Source of the DNA: Janthinobacterium sp. 344
GTDB lineage: Bacteria; Pseudomonadota; Gammaproteobacteria; Burkholderiales; Burkholderiaceae_D
Direction: 5' to 3'
NCBI RefSeq assembly: GCF_900112025.1
Contig: NZ_FOKL01000001.1
Coordinates: forward strand, 87,638-151,637
Length of the DNA stretch: 64,000 bases
The notes under the pieces are model-generated. The model ran no database searches, had not been told where the DNA came from, and saw nothing but the letters and a program-made list of their open reading frames with translations. Position numbers and translations under genes: made by a program. Of this stretch, positions 1 through 11,600 are shown in pieces (the first letter of the stretch is position 1; every line of letters begins with the position of its first letter).

Positions 1-535
<535 letters not shown>

Positions 536-536
536 C

Positions 537-866
537 TCAATCCTTTCCCGGTGGTGTGTCGTGCAGTTCGCCCATCACTTCGCCATTGAAACCGTAGACC
601 TTGCGCCCGCCCGCCAGCGCCACCAGCTCCACCGTGCGCTGCTGGCCCGGCTCGAAGCGCACGGCGGTGCCGGCCGTGATATTCAGGCGCATGCCATAGG
701 CGCGCCAGCGCTCGAACGACAGTGCCGGGTTGACCTCGAAAAAGTGGAAATGCGAGCCCACCTGGATCGGCCGGTCGCCCCGGTTGGCCACCACCACGGT
801 GGCCGTGGCGCGGCCCGCATTGATGCTGATTTCGCCCTCTTCCAATCTGTATTCGCCTGGTATCAT
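537..866 (-). CDS. ureB: Urease subunit beta
   Basis: Small structural subunit of urease, 109 residues, the normal length for a separate beta subunit. It starts [13 protein letters not shown] and carries the typical core [21 protein letters not shown]. It has no catalytic residues; it assembles with UreA and UreC into the (ABC)3 enzyme. The ATG has an AAGGA ribosome site eight bases upstream. It ends two bases before ureC, showing an operon. The 94-base gap to ureA holds a short GC-rich inverted repeat (GCCGGCGGATCGCCGGC) of unknown meaning. Confidence 0.97.
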   Translation of the reverse strand: MIPGEYRLEEGEISINAGRATATVVVANRGDRPIQVGSHFHFFEVNPALSFERWRAYGMRLNITAGTAVRFEPGQQRTVELVALAGGRKVYGFNGEVMGELHDTPPGKD

Positions 867-960
867 GATGGTTTCCTTCGTCTAAGCGCCCTACGCTGGC
901 CGGCGGATCGCCGGCGCCACACAGGCACGGCGCGGATGGCGCCCTGCCGTTCAACTCACA

Positions 961-1263
961 TTACGGTATCGGGTGATGCACGGTCACCAACTTGCTGCCA
1001 TCGGGGAAGGTCGCCTCCACCTGGATGTCGGGGATCATCTCGGCGATGCCGTCCATGACATCGCTGCGCGACAGGATCCGCGTGCCCTCCGACATCAGCT
1101 GCGCCACCGACTTGCCGTCGCGCGCGCCTTCCATGATGGCCGCGCTGATCAGCGCCACCGCTTCCGGATAGTTCAGTTTCAAGCCGCGTGCCAGGCGCCG
1201 TTCGGCCAGCAGCGCGGCGGTAAAAATCAGCAGCTTGTCTTTTTCGCGGGGAGTCAGGTCCAT
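961..1263 (-). CDS. ureA: Urease subunit gamma
   Basis: Smallest structural subunit of urease, 100 residues, the standard length. The sequence begins [20 protein letters not shown] and keeps the family block [21 protein letters not shown] and the ending VTVHHPIP. The ATG at 1263 is preceded by AAGGAA; longer upstream reading in this frame is only ureD shadow. It sits between ureD and ureB in the same direction and is surely cotranscribed with them. Confidence 0.97.
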   Translation of the reverse strand: MDLTPREKDKLLIFTAALLAERRLARGLKLNYPEAVALISAAIMEGARDGKSVAQLMSEGTRILSRSDVMDGIAEMIPDIQVEATFPDGSKLVTVHHPIP

Positions 1264-1304
1264 GGTTTTCCTTGCGCTTCTTTCCTGTTCAAGTGTTCCA
1301 GATG

Positions 1305-2171
1305 CTAAGTGTTCCAGCTGCGCGGCACGACGGCGGCCCGCCCCAGCATGGCTGGGCGCAGCAGCTGCCAGGCGGCCAGCATGATGCGGCGCGCCGCCTC
1401 GCTGTCGCCGCACAGCAGGCGCACCACCACCAGCGATTTCATGTGCGTGGCGCCAAACGCGGCGCCGTCCGGCACGGCGATTTCGCGCACGGCCGCCAGC
1501 ACGGCCGGCGCGATGGGACGGCCGACGGCGATCAGCGTGGCGCACACCGTGTGGCCCGCCAGGCCCAGGGGGCTGGCCATCAGCGCGCCGCCGGCGGCCA
1601 GCACGCCCTGCTCCCACCACAGCAGCTTGCCGCCACGGCGGATCTGCACGTGCTGGCGAATGCTGCCCTCGTTAAAAGTTTCGCCCGCGGCGCTGCGGCC
1701 CAGGCAGACGATGTCGCAGCCGATGTAGCTGGCGTCCGGCGCCAGGTCCACCGTGTGGCGCAGGCGCACGCAGGACTGGTCGAAGAAGATGCTTTCCTGC
1801 GGCAGCCACTCGATGGCGGCGCCCGCGCCCGCGCGCAGCACGATGTGCTGGCCCGAGACGTGGCCGTTGGCACGGTACCACTTGGCCGCGCCCGGCGAGG
1901 TGAGAAACGCGTGCGCGCCATCGCCCGCCGTCGCATCGACGGCCAGCTGGTCGCCGCCCACCACGCCGCCGGGCGGATGGATGATGATGGCGTGGCAGAC
2001 GGCGCCGCCTTCCGGATACAGGGGCTTTTGCACGCGCAGCGGGCCGCTGTGCGCGCGCTCGACCAGGCGGCTGACGCCATCGTGCAGCGCAAAGCCCAGG
2101 CGCAAATGCGCCTGCCAGGCGCCGTGCGTGCCGGTGTCAAGGAGCGTTGCGGGATGGGAGCTGTCTGGCAT
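1305..2171 (-). CDS. ureD: Urease accessory protein UreD
   Basis: UreD is the scaffold of the UreDFG complex that delivers nickel and CO2 to apo-urease. The 288-residue product has the family blocks [12 protein letters not shown] near residue 65 and [10 protein letters not shown] near residue 120. An in-frame TTG lies three codons upstream at 2180; I prefer the ATG at 2171, although neither has a clear Shine-Dalgarno. It is the first gene of the visible urease operon; ureE, F and G must lie outside the window. The 190 bases upstream should hold the operon promoter, but I could not assign a clear one. Confidence 0.93.
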   Translation of the reverse strand: MPDSSHPATLLDTGTHGAWQAHLRLGFALHDGVSRLVERAHSGPLRVQKPLYPEGGAVCHAIIIHPPGGVVGGDQLAVDATAGDGAHAFLTSPGAAKWYRANGHVSGQHIVLRAGAGAAIEWLPQESIFFDQSCVRLRHTVDLAPDASYIGCDIVCLGRSAAGETFNEGSIRQHVQIRRGGKLLWWEQGVLAAGGALMASPLGLAGHTVCATLIAVGRPIAPAVLAAVREIAVPDGAAFGATHMKSLVVVRLLCGDSEAARRIMLAAWQLLRPAMLGRAAVVPRSWNT

Positions 2172-2364
2172 GCACTGCAATCGTGTAAATAACGATCAAT
2201 AAAGCAGGAAGCGTGCCAATAATTGCGGGTGCCGCTCGATGATGGCGGGCGCCATGTGACGGCGCGCCGCACCGCCAGCGAGGGAAAAAGTGAGAATCAC
2301 GCACTGGAATGTGCCAGGCGCGCAGCGGGCGCACCACCATGGTGCGCCCGCCGTGTTCAAGCCA

Positions 2365-4101
2365 TTACGGCGCCGCCAGGTACGGGCTCTTGCCGCCGTC
2401 GGCGATGAAGCTGTCGATGCGCCGTTCCAGCACGGGCAGCGGCACGGACCCCATTTCCAGCACCATGTCGTGGAAGGCGCGGATGTCGAAGTGCGCGCCC
2501 AGCGCCGCTTCTGCCTTGCGGCGGCCATCGAGGATGGCCATCTCGCCCAGATAGTAGGACAGCGCCTGGCCCGGCCAGGAGATGTAGCGGTCCACTTCCG
2601 TCTCGATTTCATGCGCGGACAGGGCCGTGTTCTCGTGCAGGTAGGCCTGCGCCTGCGCGCGCGTCCAGTCCTGCGCGTGGATGCCCGTGTCGACCACCAG
2701 GCGCGCGGCGCGCCAGGCCTGGTAACTGAGCATGCCGAAGGTTTCATAGGCATTCTCGTAGATGCCCATCTCGGCGCCCAGGCGCTCGCAGTACAGGGCC
2801 CAGCCTTCGCCATACGCGGAGATGTAGGCGCGGCGGAAGGCCGGACGGCCCTTCTGCTCCAGCGCCACCGGCATCTGGAAGGCATGGCCGGGCGCCGATT
2901 CGTGCAGGGTCAGCGCCGGCATGCTGTACAGGGGTCGCGAGGGCAGATCATAGGTGTTGACCAGGTAGACGCCCGGCCCGCCGCGGCCCGACGTGTAATG
3001 GGGCGCCTGCTCGTCCGGCACAGGGATGATGGCAAAGCGCTGGCGCGGCAGGTAGCCGAAATACTGCGCCGCCTTGGCATCGAACTTCTTCGCCACCCAG
3101 GCCGAACGCATCAGCAGCTCCTGCGGCGTGCGCGCATAGAACTGCGGATCGCTGCGCAAAAATTGCAGAAAGGCCGCAAAGTCGCCCTGGAAGCCCGTCT
3201 GCGCGATGGTGGCTTGCATCTCGGCGCGGATGTGCGCCATTTCCCGCACGCCGATGGCATGGATCTGCGCCGCGCTCAGGTCCGTGGTGGTAAATTCCGT
3301 GATCTTCGACTGATAATATGCCTTGCCGTCGGGCAGGCGTTCGGCCGCCAGGGCCGTGCCCGCGCCGGGAATGTACACGTCGCGCATGAAGGCGTGCAGC
3401 TCGCCGAAGGCGGGCATGACGGCGTCGCGGATGGCTTGCACGGCGGCCGCGCGCAGGGCCGCCTGCTCCGGCACGGGCAGGCTGGCCGGCAGCTGCCGGA
3501 ATGGCTGGTAGTACAGGGTGCTGCGCGCATCGGCCGCATCGGCCACCTCGGCCAATGCCCGCTCGCGTCCCGCCAGCGTCACGCGCGGCGGCGTGAAACC
3601 GCGCCGCAAGCCGGCGCGCATATTCTCCATCTGTTCGCGGAAATAGCGCGGCACGTCATGGAGCTGCGCGATATAGGCGCGGTAATCGGCGGCGCTGCGC
3701 AGCGGCTTGCGGGCCGCATAGGCCAGGTCATTCCAGAAAGCCGTATCGGCGTTGAGGGGCCGCTCATATTCGCGGAACCGCTGCGCCGCCAGCAAGGCCG
3801 CCACCTGCGCGCGATAAACGGCAAAGTTGACGCCATCTTCGCCCGCCAGGCTGGCCGCATCGAGCGCATCGAGCTGCGCCAGCACGCGCTCCCAGTAGGC
3901 GCGGCGCGCTTCCTGCGTGGCGGCGTCCACGCGGGGCAGGCCGGCGTCCAGCTTCTGCTCCTGGCGCCATTGCCATTCGGCGCCATAAATCTGCTGGAAG
4001 CGGCCAGCGGCGCCGGCAGGCATGGGGCCGCCGGGAGCGGCCCCGGCGGCGGTACCGAACAGCATGCACGCGCCCAGCAGCGCAGGGATCAGTTTTTTCA
4101 C
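2365..4101 (-). CDS. DUF885 family secreted metallopeptidase-like protein
   Basis: A 578-residue DUF885 protein. The motif HESAPGH at about residues 400-406 is the HExxxGH type zinc site typical of this family, which is related to thermolysin-fold carboxypeptidases; substrates are unknown. The N-terminus (KKLIPALLGACMLFGTAAGA) is a signal peptide with Ala-rich cleavage region, so it should be exported. The open frame extends to a TTG at 4116, but a GTG at 4101 gives the natural start MKKLIPALL. It stands alone, 40 bases downstream of the GGDEF-EAL gene on the same strand, and may share its transcript. Confidence 0.85.
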   Translation of the reverse strand: MKKLIPALLGACMLFGTAAGAAPGGPMPAGAAGRFQQIYGAEWQWRQEQKLDAGLPRVDAATQEARRAYWERVLAQLDALDAASLAGEDGVNFAVYRAQVAALLAAQRFREYERPLNADTAFWNDLAYAARKPLRSAADYRAYIAQLHDVPRYFREQMENMRAGLRRGFTPPRVTLAGRERALAEVADAADARSTLYYQPFRQLPASLPVPEQAALRAAAVQAIRDAVMPAFGELHAFMRDVYIPGAGTALAAERLPDGKAYYQSKITEFTTTDLSAAQIHAIGVREMAHIRAEMQATIAQTGFQGDFAAFLQFLRSDPQFYARTPQELLMRSAWVAKKFDAKAAQYFGYLPRQRFAIIPVPDEQAPHYTSGRGGPGVYLVNTYDLPSRPLYSMPALTLHESAPGHAFQMPVALEQKGRPAFRRAYISAYGEGWALYCERLGAEMGIYENAYETFGMLSYQAWRAARLVVDTGIHAQDWTRAQAQAYLHENTALSAHEIETEVDRYISWPGQALSYYLGEMAILDGRRKAEAALGAHFDIRAFHDMVLEMGSVPLPVLERRIDSFIADGGKSPYLAAP

Positions 4102-4141
4102 GGAATACTTGCCCAAAAGAAAAAGGAACCAGCATACCCGT

Positions 4142-6346
4142 TCACGCCAATGCCAGCATCCTTTTTTCGCGCAGCAGCGCCGTGAAGGCCTCCGCCGGCA
4201 GGGGCCGGCTGAAGTAATAGCCCTGCATCTCGTCGCAACCGTGCTCCGTCAGAAAATCCACCTGCGCGCGCGTTTCCACGCCTTCGGCGATGACGCGCAT
4301 GTCCAGGTTGTGCGCCAGCGAGATGACGGAGCGGGCGATGGCCGCGTCGCTGCTGCTGGTGGTGACGTCGTCGACGAAGGATTTGTCGATCTTCAGCACG
4401 TCGATGGGGAAGCGTTTCAAGTAGCCCAGGCTGGAATAGCCGGTGCCGAAGTCGTCGAGCGAAATGCCCACGCCGATGTCCTTCAGCCGCGTCAGGGCCG
4501 CCACGGCCTTGTCCGGATCGCCCATCACCGTGCTTTCCGTGATCTCGATGCCCAGGCAGGCGGGCGCGATGCCGTACTTGCGCAGCGCCGCCTCCACGAA
4601 CGGCACCGTGCGGTCCTGCGCGAACTGCTTGCCAGACAGGTTGACGGCCACCTTGATGCTGCCCAGGCCCGCGTCGTGCCAGGCGCGAATCTGCGCGCAG
4701 ACGCTTTCCAGCACCCACTCGCCGATGGCCGTGATGGAGCCGTATTCCTCGGCCAGCGCGATGAACAGGCCCGGCGGCACCTTGCCCAGCACGGGATTGT
4801 CCCAGCGCAGCAGGGCTTCGGCGCCCAGCATGGCGCCCGTGCGCAAGCACATCTGCGGCTGGTAATGCACCTCGAATTCATCGCGGCCGATGGCGCCGCG
4901 CAGCTGCTGCTGCATGGCCAGCCGGGCGCGGATATCGCTGCCCATGCGCTCGGTGAAAAAGGCGTAATGGTCCCGCCCCATTTCCTTGGCGCGCACCAGC
5001 GCCGTGTCGGCGTGGCGCAGCACGTCATCGAGGCTGTCGCCGTCGGCCGGGCACATGGCGATGCCGATGCTGGTGGTCAGGGCCAGGCGTTCGCCATCGA
5101 CGCTGAGCTCTTCGCGCAGGCCGGCCAGGATGGTCTGCGCCAGCGCCAGGGTACGTCCCAGCAAGGCATCGTCCTGCAGCAGGATCTGGAATTCGTCGCC
5201 GCCCTGGCGCGCCACGGTGTCGCCCTCGCGCACGCAGCCGGACAGGAAGCGCGCCACCACCTGCAGCGCCTTGTCGCCCACGGCCTGGCCGTGCGAATCG
5301 TTGATGTTCTTGAAGCGGTCCAGGTCCAGGCACATCAGCACCACCTGCTGGCCGTCGCGCACGGCGTTCACGCGCGCATGCTCGAAGCGCTCGCGCATCA
5401 GCACCCGGTTGGGCAGGCCCGTCAAGGCGTCGTGGTAGGAGAGGAAGTCGATCAGGTGCTGCTCGGCCTTGCGCTCGCTGATATCGAGGAACACGCCCAC
5501 GTAGTTGACGACACCGCCATCGGGGCCATGCACGGTCGACGCGCTGAGCAGGCAGGGATAGGTGTCGCCGCTCTTGCGCCGCGTCTGCACCTCGCCCGAC
5601 CAGCAGCCGCTGCTGCGCAAGCCCTGGCGCAGGGCCAGCAGCACCGCCTCGCCCGTGTATTCCGCGTGCAGGCGCATGATGTCGGTGCCCACCACTTCCT
5701 GCGCGGCGTAGCCGGTGATGCGCGTAAAGGCGGGATTGGCCGTGACGATGATGCCGGCTGGATCGGTGATCAGGATGGCGTCCTGCGTGGCCTCGAAAAC
5801 CTGGCCCGACAGCCGCAGCAATTCCTCGTTGGCGCGGCGGATCTGCACTTCGCGCGCCAAGGTGCTGGCCACCTGTTCCAGTTCCGCCGTGCGTTCGGCC
5901 ACGCGCCGCTCGAGGTTGGCGCGCTCCTGCGCCAGCTGCAGCTGCGCCCGCGCCAGGCGCACGTGGGCGTCGGTGCGGGCGAGGATTTCCTCGGCCTGGA
6001 AGGGCTTGGCGATGAAGTCGACGGCGCCCAGGGCAAAGCCGCGCACCTTGTCGTCCGTATCGTATTGGGCCGACAGGAAGATCACCGGCACCTGGCGCAG
6101 CGATGGAATGTCCTTCAGGCGGCGGCATACTTCAAAGCCGTCGAGGCCGGGCATGCGCACGTCGAGCAGGATCAGCTCCGGCGGGCGCGCCTCGGCCGTC
6201 CACAGGGCCAGTTCCCCGTTCGGCGCCTGGCGCACCGCGTAACCGGCGCCACCGAGCAAATCGCTCAACAGCTTCAGCGAAGCCGGCGTATCTTCAACGA
6301 TCAGTACTTCGCCCTTCGAATTCACTTCCGAAAAATCGCGGTGCAT
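4142..6346 (-). CDS. Response regulator with PAS, GGDEF and EAL domains
   Basis: A 734-residue cyclic-di-GMP protein. Residues 12-128 form a receiver domain with phosphoacceptor Asp62 (LILLDVRMPG) and Lys114. A coiled coil follows (about 125-175), then a PAS domain (180-300), a GGDEF domain with intact GGDEF at 382-386 and an REGD inhibitory-site motif just before it, and an EAL domain with GAEALLRW at 508-515. Both catalytic motifs look intact, so it could make or break c-di-GMP under control of phosphorylation. The neighbouring hybrid kinases upstream on the same strand are candidate partners; this is inference from position only. Confidence 0.93.
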   Translation of the reverse strand: MHRDFSEVNSKGEVLIVEDTPASLKLLSDLLGGAGYAVRQAPNGELALWTAEARPPELILLDVRMPGLDGFEVCRRLKDIPSLRQVPVIFLSAQYDTDDKVRGFALGAVDFIAKPFQAEEILARTDAHVRLARAQLQLAQERANLERRVAERTAELEQVASTLAREVQIRRANEELLRLSGQVFEATQDAILITDPAGIIVTANPAFTRITGYAAQEVVGTDIMRLHAEYTGEAVLLALRQGLRSSGCWSGEVQTRRKSGDTYPCLLSASTVHGPDGGVVNYVGVFLDISERKAEQHLIDFLSYHDALTGLPNRVLMRERFEHARVNAVRDGQQVVLMCLDLDRFKNINDSHGQAVGDKALQVVARFLSGCVREGDTVARQGGDEFQILLQDDALLGRTLALAQTILAGLREELSVDGERLALTTSIGIAMCPADGDSLDDVLRHADTALVRAKEMGRDHYAFFTERMGSDIRARLAMQQQLRGAIGRDEFEVHYQPQMCLRTGAMLGAEALLRWDNPVLGKVPPGLFIALAEEYGSITAIGEWVLESVCAQIRAWHDAGLGSIKVAVNLSGKQFAQDRTVPFVEAALRKYGIAPACLGIEITESTVMGDPDKAVAALTRLKDIGVGISLDDFGTGYSSLGYLKRFPIDVLKIDKSFVDDVTTSSSDAAIARSVISLAHNLDMRVIAEGVETRAQVDFLTEHGCDEMQGYYFSRPLPAEAFTALLREKRMLALA

Positions 6347-6520
6347 GTAGCAGTTCTCTCAGCTTTGGATGAGGCGCGGCGCACAATTGCCACGCTGGAC
6401 AAGACATTTCTTTGCAGTGAACTACGTACTATCATCATAATCTTTATTGCAATTTAGCACCATCCATCGCCAGCACTTTGCTTGCCTTTTTATCCAAAGC
6501 GATGTTGGCCGTCCACACTT

Positions 6521-8692
6521 TCATACCGCTTCCACGCTGCCCTCCTCCTCCAGCAAGGCGCACAGCTGGCGGTACTGATGCCGCTCCAGCATCGCCTGCA
6601 AGCCCGGCACCAGCGGCGCCGCCGCCGGCGGCAGGCCGGCCAGCAGCAGCGCCACGCGGGCCAGGTTCAATTCGCGCAGCGCCACCAGCAAGGCGCCGCG
6701 CTCGTCCCGTGCCAGCAGCGCCAGGTCGCGCGCCTGCAGGATGGGCAGCTCGCCGGCCGGCACCGGCAGCGGCATCGACGGCGGCACGGGTGGCTGCGGC
6801 GGCAGCCGGGCCGCCTGCACAGGAATGCTGAAACGGAAGGTGGCGCCCTGCGCCGGCGCCGACTCCACCGTCAGTTCGCCGCCCATCAGGCGCACGAATT
6901 CGCGCGAGATGGCCAGGCCCAGGCCCGTGCCTTCCTGCGGTCCCGCGCTATCGGCCTGCACGAACGGCTCAAAGATGCGCTGCTGGTCTTCCATGGCGAT
7001 GCCGGCGCCCGTGTCGCTGACGGCGAAGGACAGGCGCCAGTGGTCCGCGTCCTGACGTTCGCCGCGCACGCGCAAGGTGATGCAGCCCGTGCCCGCGAAC
7101 TTGATGGCGTTCGACGTCAGGTTCAGCAGCACCTGGCGCAGGCGCGTGGCGTCGAGCAGCGCCGCCGGCGGCACGGCAACGCAATCGAGACGCAGCGCCA
7201 GCCCCTGCTGACCGGCGCGCAGGTCCAGCATATCCATCACTTCCTGCAGCAGCGGCGCCAGCGCCACCGCCGCCGTTTGCACCTGCAGGCGTCCCGCCTC
7301 GCCCTTGGACAGGTCGAGGATTTCATTAATCAGCGTCAGCAGATGGTTGCCGGAGCGGTGGATGATGGCCAGGTTGCGCTTTTCATCGGCCAGCATGTTG
7401 GGCGAGGCGGCCATCAGGCGCGAAAAGCCGATCACGGAATTCAAGGGCGTGCGCAGTTCGTGGCTCATGTTGGCAAGGAAGACGCTCTTCGCGCGGTTCG
7501 CCGCCTGCGCCTGGCGCACGGCCACCGACAGCGCGCCCGTGCGCTCGGCCACCAGGTCTTCCAGGTGATGGCGGTGGCGCAGCAGTTCCAGTTCCGTTTC
7601 GCGGTGCGCCGTGATGTCGTAGTTCGAGCCCACCATGCGCATGGGCCGGCCCCGCCCGTCGCGGAAAATCACGGCGTCGGCCTTGATGTAGCGGATGGCG
7701 CCATCGGGCCACTCGATGCGGTACTCGTGCGTGAACGCGTGGCCGGCCTGCAGCGCCGCGCGCAGGGCGACTTTCGCCGCCGGCACGTCGTCCGCCACCA
7801 GCGCCGCGCGCCAGATGGCCGCCGGCGCCGGCGCGCTGCCCGCAGCGGCCCTGAACTGCGCGTACATCTGCTCGTCCCACTGCAAGTCATCGCTGATGAC
7901 GTTCCAGTCCCAGATGCCGATACTGGCCGCGCCGGTGGCCATCTGCACGCGCTCTTCGCTGCGCTGCAAGGCGCGGTAGCGGCTGTCGAGCAGCGCCACC
8001 ATGTCGCGGATGGCGCGGTACAAGGTGCGCAGTTCGCCCAAGAACCAGGTTCTCGGCGGCGTGCCCGACGCTTCGCTCTGCCCCGCCTTGACGCCGGCCG
8101 CATACTGGCCGATGGCGCGCAGGGGCTTGAGCATCAGGCACCACATCAGCAGCCAGATGCTGGCAACGAGAATCACGTCGAGCGCCACGATCATGGCGCC
8201 GATGGCCAGCGCGCGCTGGCGCAGCTGCGCATGCAGCAGGTCCGGCGTGGCATACACGGCGACGCTGCCGATGACTTGCCCGCCCATCGTCACCGCGCGT
8301 CGCTGCACCAGCAGCCCCGCCTCGTCGGGCGGCGCGGAAAGCGCATCAAAGGCGCCGGCCGCATTGCGGCGCAGCGCCAGCGCATCCTTGCCGATGCCGG
8401 GCGTCAGCGCGCTGGCCACCAGTTCGCGGTTGCCCAGGGTGCTGCGCATGATGGCCTGCATCTGCTTTTCATCGAGGTTCCACAGCGGCAGTTCGATGGC
8501 CACGGCCAGCTGGTCCGCGCTGAGCGACAGGCTGCGGTGCAGCTGCTGCCAGCGCTGGTCGCGCTCGGACTGGTAAAACAGCACGGCAAACACCAGCAGC
8601 AGCGCCGTAACGACAAAGGTCAGGGCCACGCTCAGGGCCAGCACGATGGAGACGCCGCCCAGGCGCGCGCCTCTGGCTGCGGGAACGTTCAT
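6521..8692 (-). CDS. Membrane PAS sensor histidine kinase
   Basis: A 723-residue sensor kinase. A transmembrane segment at about 15-40 and another near 163-187 bracket a periplasmic region of about 120 residues; a HAMP-like stretch and one PAS domain (about 250-365) follow, then the HisKA box with His411 ([13 protein letters not shown]) and an ATPase domain with the usual N and G boxes (TGLGLAISREF). The C-terminal 90 residues resemble the tail of the adjacent kinase, but the receiver domain found there is absent. The ATG at 8692 overlaps the upstream stop as ATGA, so start and operon are well supported. Phosphotransfer partner unknown. Confidence 0.9.
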   Translation of the reverse strand: MNVPAARGARLGGVSIVLALSVALTFVVTALLLVFAVLFYQSERDQRWQQLHRSLSLSADQLAVAIELPLWNLDEKQMQAIMRSTLGNRELVASALTPGIGKDALALRRNAAGAFDALSAPPDEAGLLVQRRAVTMGGQVIGSVAVYATPDLLHAQLRQRALAIGAMIVALDVILVASIWLLMWCLMLKPLRAIGQYAAGVKAGQSEASGTPPRTWFLGELRTLYRAIRDMVALLDSRYRALQRSEERVQMATGAASIGIWDWNVISDDLQWDEQMYAQFRAAAGSAPAPAAIWRAALVADDVPAAKVALRAALQAGHAFTHEYRIEWPDGAIRYIKADAVIFRDGRGRPMRMVGSNYDITAHRETELELLRHRHHLEDLVAERTGALSVAVRQAQAANRAKSVFLANMSHELRTPLNSVIGFSRLMAASPNMLADEKRNLAIIHRSGNHLLTLINEILDLSKGEAGRLQVQTAAVALAPLLQEVMDMLDLRAGQQGLALRLDCVAVPPAALLDATRLRQVLLNLTSNAIKFAGTGCITLRVRGERQDADHWRLSFAVSDTGAGIAMEDQQRIFEPFVQADSAGPQEGTGLGLAISREFVRLMGGELTVESAPAQGATFRFSIPVQAARLPPQPPVPPSMPLPVPAGELPILQARDLALLARDERGALLVALRELNLARVALLLAGLPPAAAPLVPGLQAMLERHQYRQLCALLEEEGSVEAV

Positions 8693-11600
8693 GCCTCCGA
8701 GCCTTGCGTTTCGCGGCCCGTCTGCAGCAGCAGGGCGCACAGCGGCTGGTACTGGTGCAGCTCCAGCATGGCGTTGATCTGCCCGGCCAGTTGCGGCCAG
8801 CGCGTGGCCACGCCGGCCAGCACGATGGCGCTGCGCCGCAAGTCGAGCGCCTGCACGGATTCGAGCAGCGCCTGGCGCTCGACGGCGTCGAGCTGGAGCA
8901 TGGCCTGTCGCAGGTCGAGCGCCTCGGCGGGCGCGCCCTGCCTGCCCGGCGCTTCGGCGGCGTCACCCTGAGCACGCTGGAAACGCACGCCCAGCTGCTG
9001 CTCCAGCATGGCGAACAGGTGCTCCTGTTCCATCGGTTTGCGCAGGAAGCCGTCGGCGCCCGCCGCCAGCGCTTCCTGCTTTTCTTCCTCGAAGGCGGAG
9101 GCCGTCATGATCACCAGCCGCGGCTGCGACAAGTGGGCCTGCGCGCGCAGCCAGCGCGTCAGGGCCAGGCCATCCATGTCCGGCATGCGCCAGTCGCTGA
9201 GCACGATGTCGTAGCGCCGCGCCGCCAGCAGGGCTTGCGCCTGCACCCCGCCCGCCGCTTCCTGCAGCTGGAATCCCAGCGGCGCCAGCAAGCCGGCCAG
9301 CAGCTTGCGGCAGTTTTCGTCATCGTCGACCAGCAGCACCGCGCGGCCGCGCTGCGCGGGCGGCAGGCGCGCCACGCGGCCCGGCGCCGGCACCGCGACG
9401 GCGGGCCGCTGCACCACGGGCGCATGCAGGCTGAAACGGAAGACGGAACCTTCGCCCAGCGCCGATTCGACGGCCAGCTCGCCGCCCATCAGGCGCACGA
9501 ATTCGCGCGAAATCGTCAAGCCCAGTCCCGTGCCCGCCTGCGCCACGGCGCTGTCGGCCTGCACGAACGGCTCGAAGATGCGCTCCAGGTCCTGCTCGGC
9601 GATGCCGCTGCCCGTATCGCGCACGGCGAATGACAGCGCCACCTGGCCGCCCTCCCGTGCCTGGCAATGCAGGGACAGGGTCACGCTGCCCTGCTCGATG
9701 AACTTGAGCGCGTTCGACAGCAAATTGAGCAGCACCTGGCGCAGCTTGGCGCCGTCGAGGCGCACCAGCGGCGGCACGTTGGCGCGCTCCAGCCGCAGCG
9801 CGATGCCCTGGTCGCCCGAGCGCATGCGCACCATCTCGAGCACTTCGTCGAGCAAGCCGTTCAAGTCCACCGGTCCCGTTTGCAGCTGCATGCGGCCCGC
9901 CTCGATCTTCGACAGTTCCAGGATGTCGTTGATCAGGGTCAGCAGATGGTGGCCGGCGCGATTGATGATGGCCAGGTTATGTTTTTCTTCCTCGAACATG
10001 CTGCTCGAATCGGCCATCATCTGCGAAAAGCCGATCACGGAATTGAGGGGCGTGCGCAATTCGTGGCTCATGTTGGCGAGGAAGACGCTCTTCGCGCGGT
10101 TCGCCGATTCCGCCTCGGTGACGGCGACGGAGAGCGCGGCCGTGCGCTGCTGCACCAGCTCTTCCAGGTGGTCGCGGTAGCCGAGCAGCTCCTGCTCGCT
10201 GTGCTTGCGCTCGGAAATATCGACGATGCCGCTGCGCACCAGGCGCCGCCCTTCCATCGGCAATCTGACCAGCCGCACCTCGCAGGGAATGACCGTGCCG
10301 TCGGCGCGCCGCACATTGCGCTCGACGAGAATCGGTTCACCCTGCATGGCGCGGCGCAAATGCTCTTCCACCATCAGACCCAGCGGCAAGGCGTCGGGCT
10401 GCTCCGCGCTGTACAGGTCGAACGGCCCCTTGTTCAGCAATTCCGCGCGCGACAAGCCCAGCATGCGTTGCGCGCTGCTGTTGGCATCGATGAAGCGATC
10501 GAGGTCCAGGTCATACACGACGATGGCTTCGGGCGCATGCTCGACCAGGATGCGGAAGCGCTGCTCGCTTTCGCGCGCCTCGCTCTCTGCGCGGCGCAGG
10601 CGGCGGCGCTGCAGCAGCAAGGCGCTGAGCAAAATCGCCATGAGGATGAACACGGCACTTGCCGACAGGACCGCGGCGCGGTGCTCGTGCCACAGTTGCG
10701 GCGGGCGGTTGACGAAGACGGTGTGTGGCGGCAGCGCGCTGATGTCGGCATCCCAGCGCTGCAGCTGCTCCCAGTCGTACATGGGCACGGGATGCGACGG
10801 CGGCAGCAAGGCGCCGGGCGCGGCGGGCGCCTTGCCGGCCAGCAGCGCCAGCGACAGTTGCGCCACCTGCTGCGCGGCCCGCTCGATATGCAGCACGGAG
10901 CCGCCCAGGATGCCCTGGCCCATGCTGGCGTTGTACATGCCGAAGGCGGGCACGTTGGCCAGCCGCGCCAGCTGTCCCGCGAACTGCACCGGCGTGGCGA
11001 CGCTGCCGGCCACGTCGCGGTTGACATTGCCCACCACCAGCAAGGTAGCGGGCGGCAAGTGCGCCACCGTCGCGCGCATCTGCGCCAGGGTGAGCTTGTC
11101 GAGATACTGCATGGCCACCCTGCCCTGCCACGCCTGCGCCGCTTGCTGCATGTTGCGCTTCAAGGCCTGGTCAGCCTCGCTGGCGCCAACGGCCATGACG
11201 ATGGTTCTGGTCTCGGGAAACAGCGCCATCGCCTGCGCCAGGGTGCCGGGAAAATCGACATTCGCCTTTTGCTGCCAGATGACGCCCGCGCTGCCGGCGG
11301 GCAATGCCTTGCCGGACGTATTGATCGCCAGCACCGGCACGCCGCGCGCCATCGGCGCCAGCTCCGTCAGCAGGTAATCGAGCGCCGGCTGCTGCATGGC
11401 GACGATCAGATCGGCCTTGCGCCCCATCATGTGCGTGTATCTTAATAGCAACAAATCGCGCATCTCGCCGCGTAGCGCCGGATCGCCCTGGGTATTCAGG
11501 TTCAGATGCTCGACCATGACATCTTCACTGGCCAGGCCGGCCGCCGTCATGGCGGCCACATAGGTGCGCGTGTACGATTCCACGCCGGCGCGGCCGTAAT

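Noticed and set aside
2290..6457. Long open frames on the plus strand opposite the DUF885 and GGDEF-EAL genes
   Set aside because: They are antisense shadows of real GC-rich genes: low-complexity Arg/Ala/His/Gln composition, no family motifs, and the minus-strand genes have complete domains.
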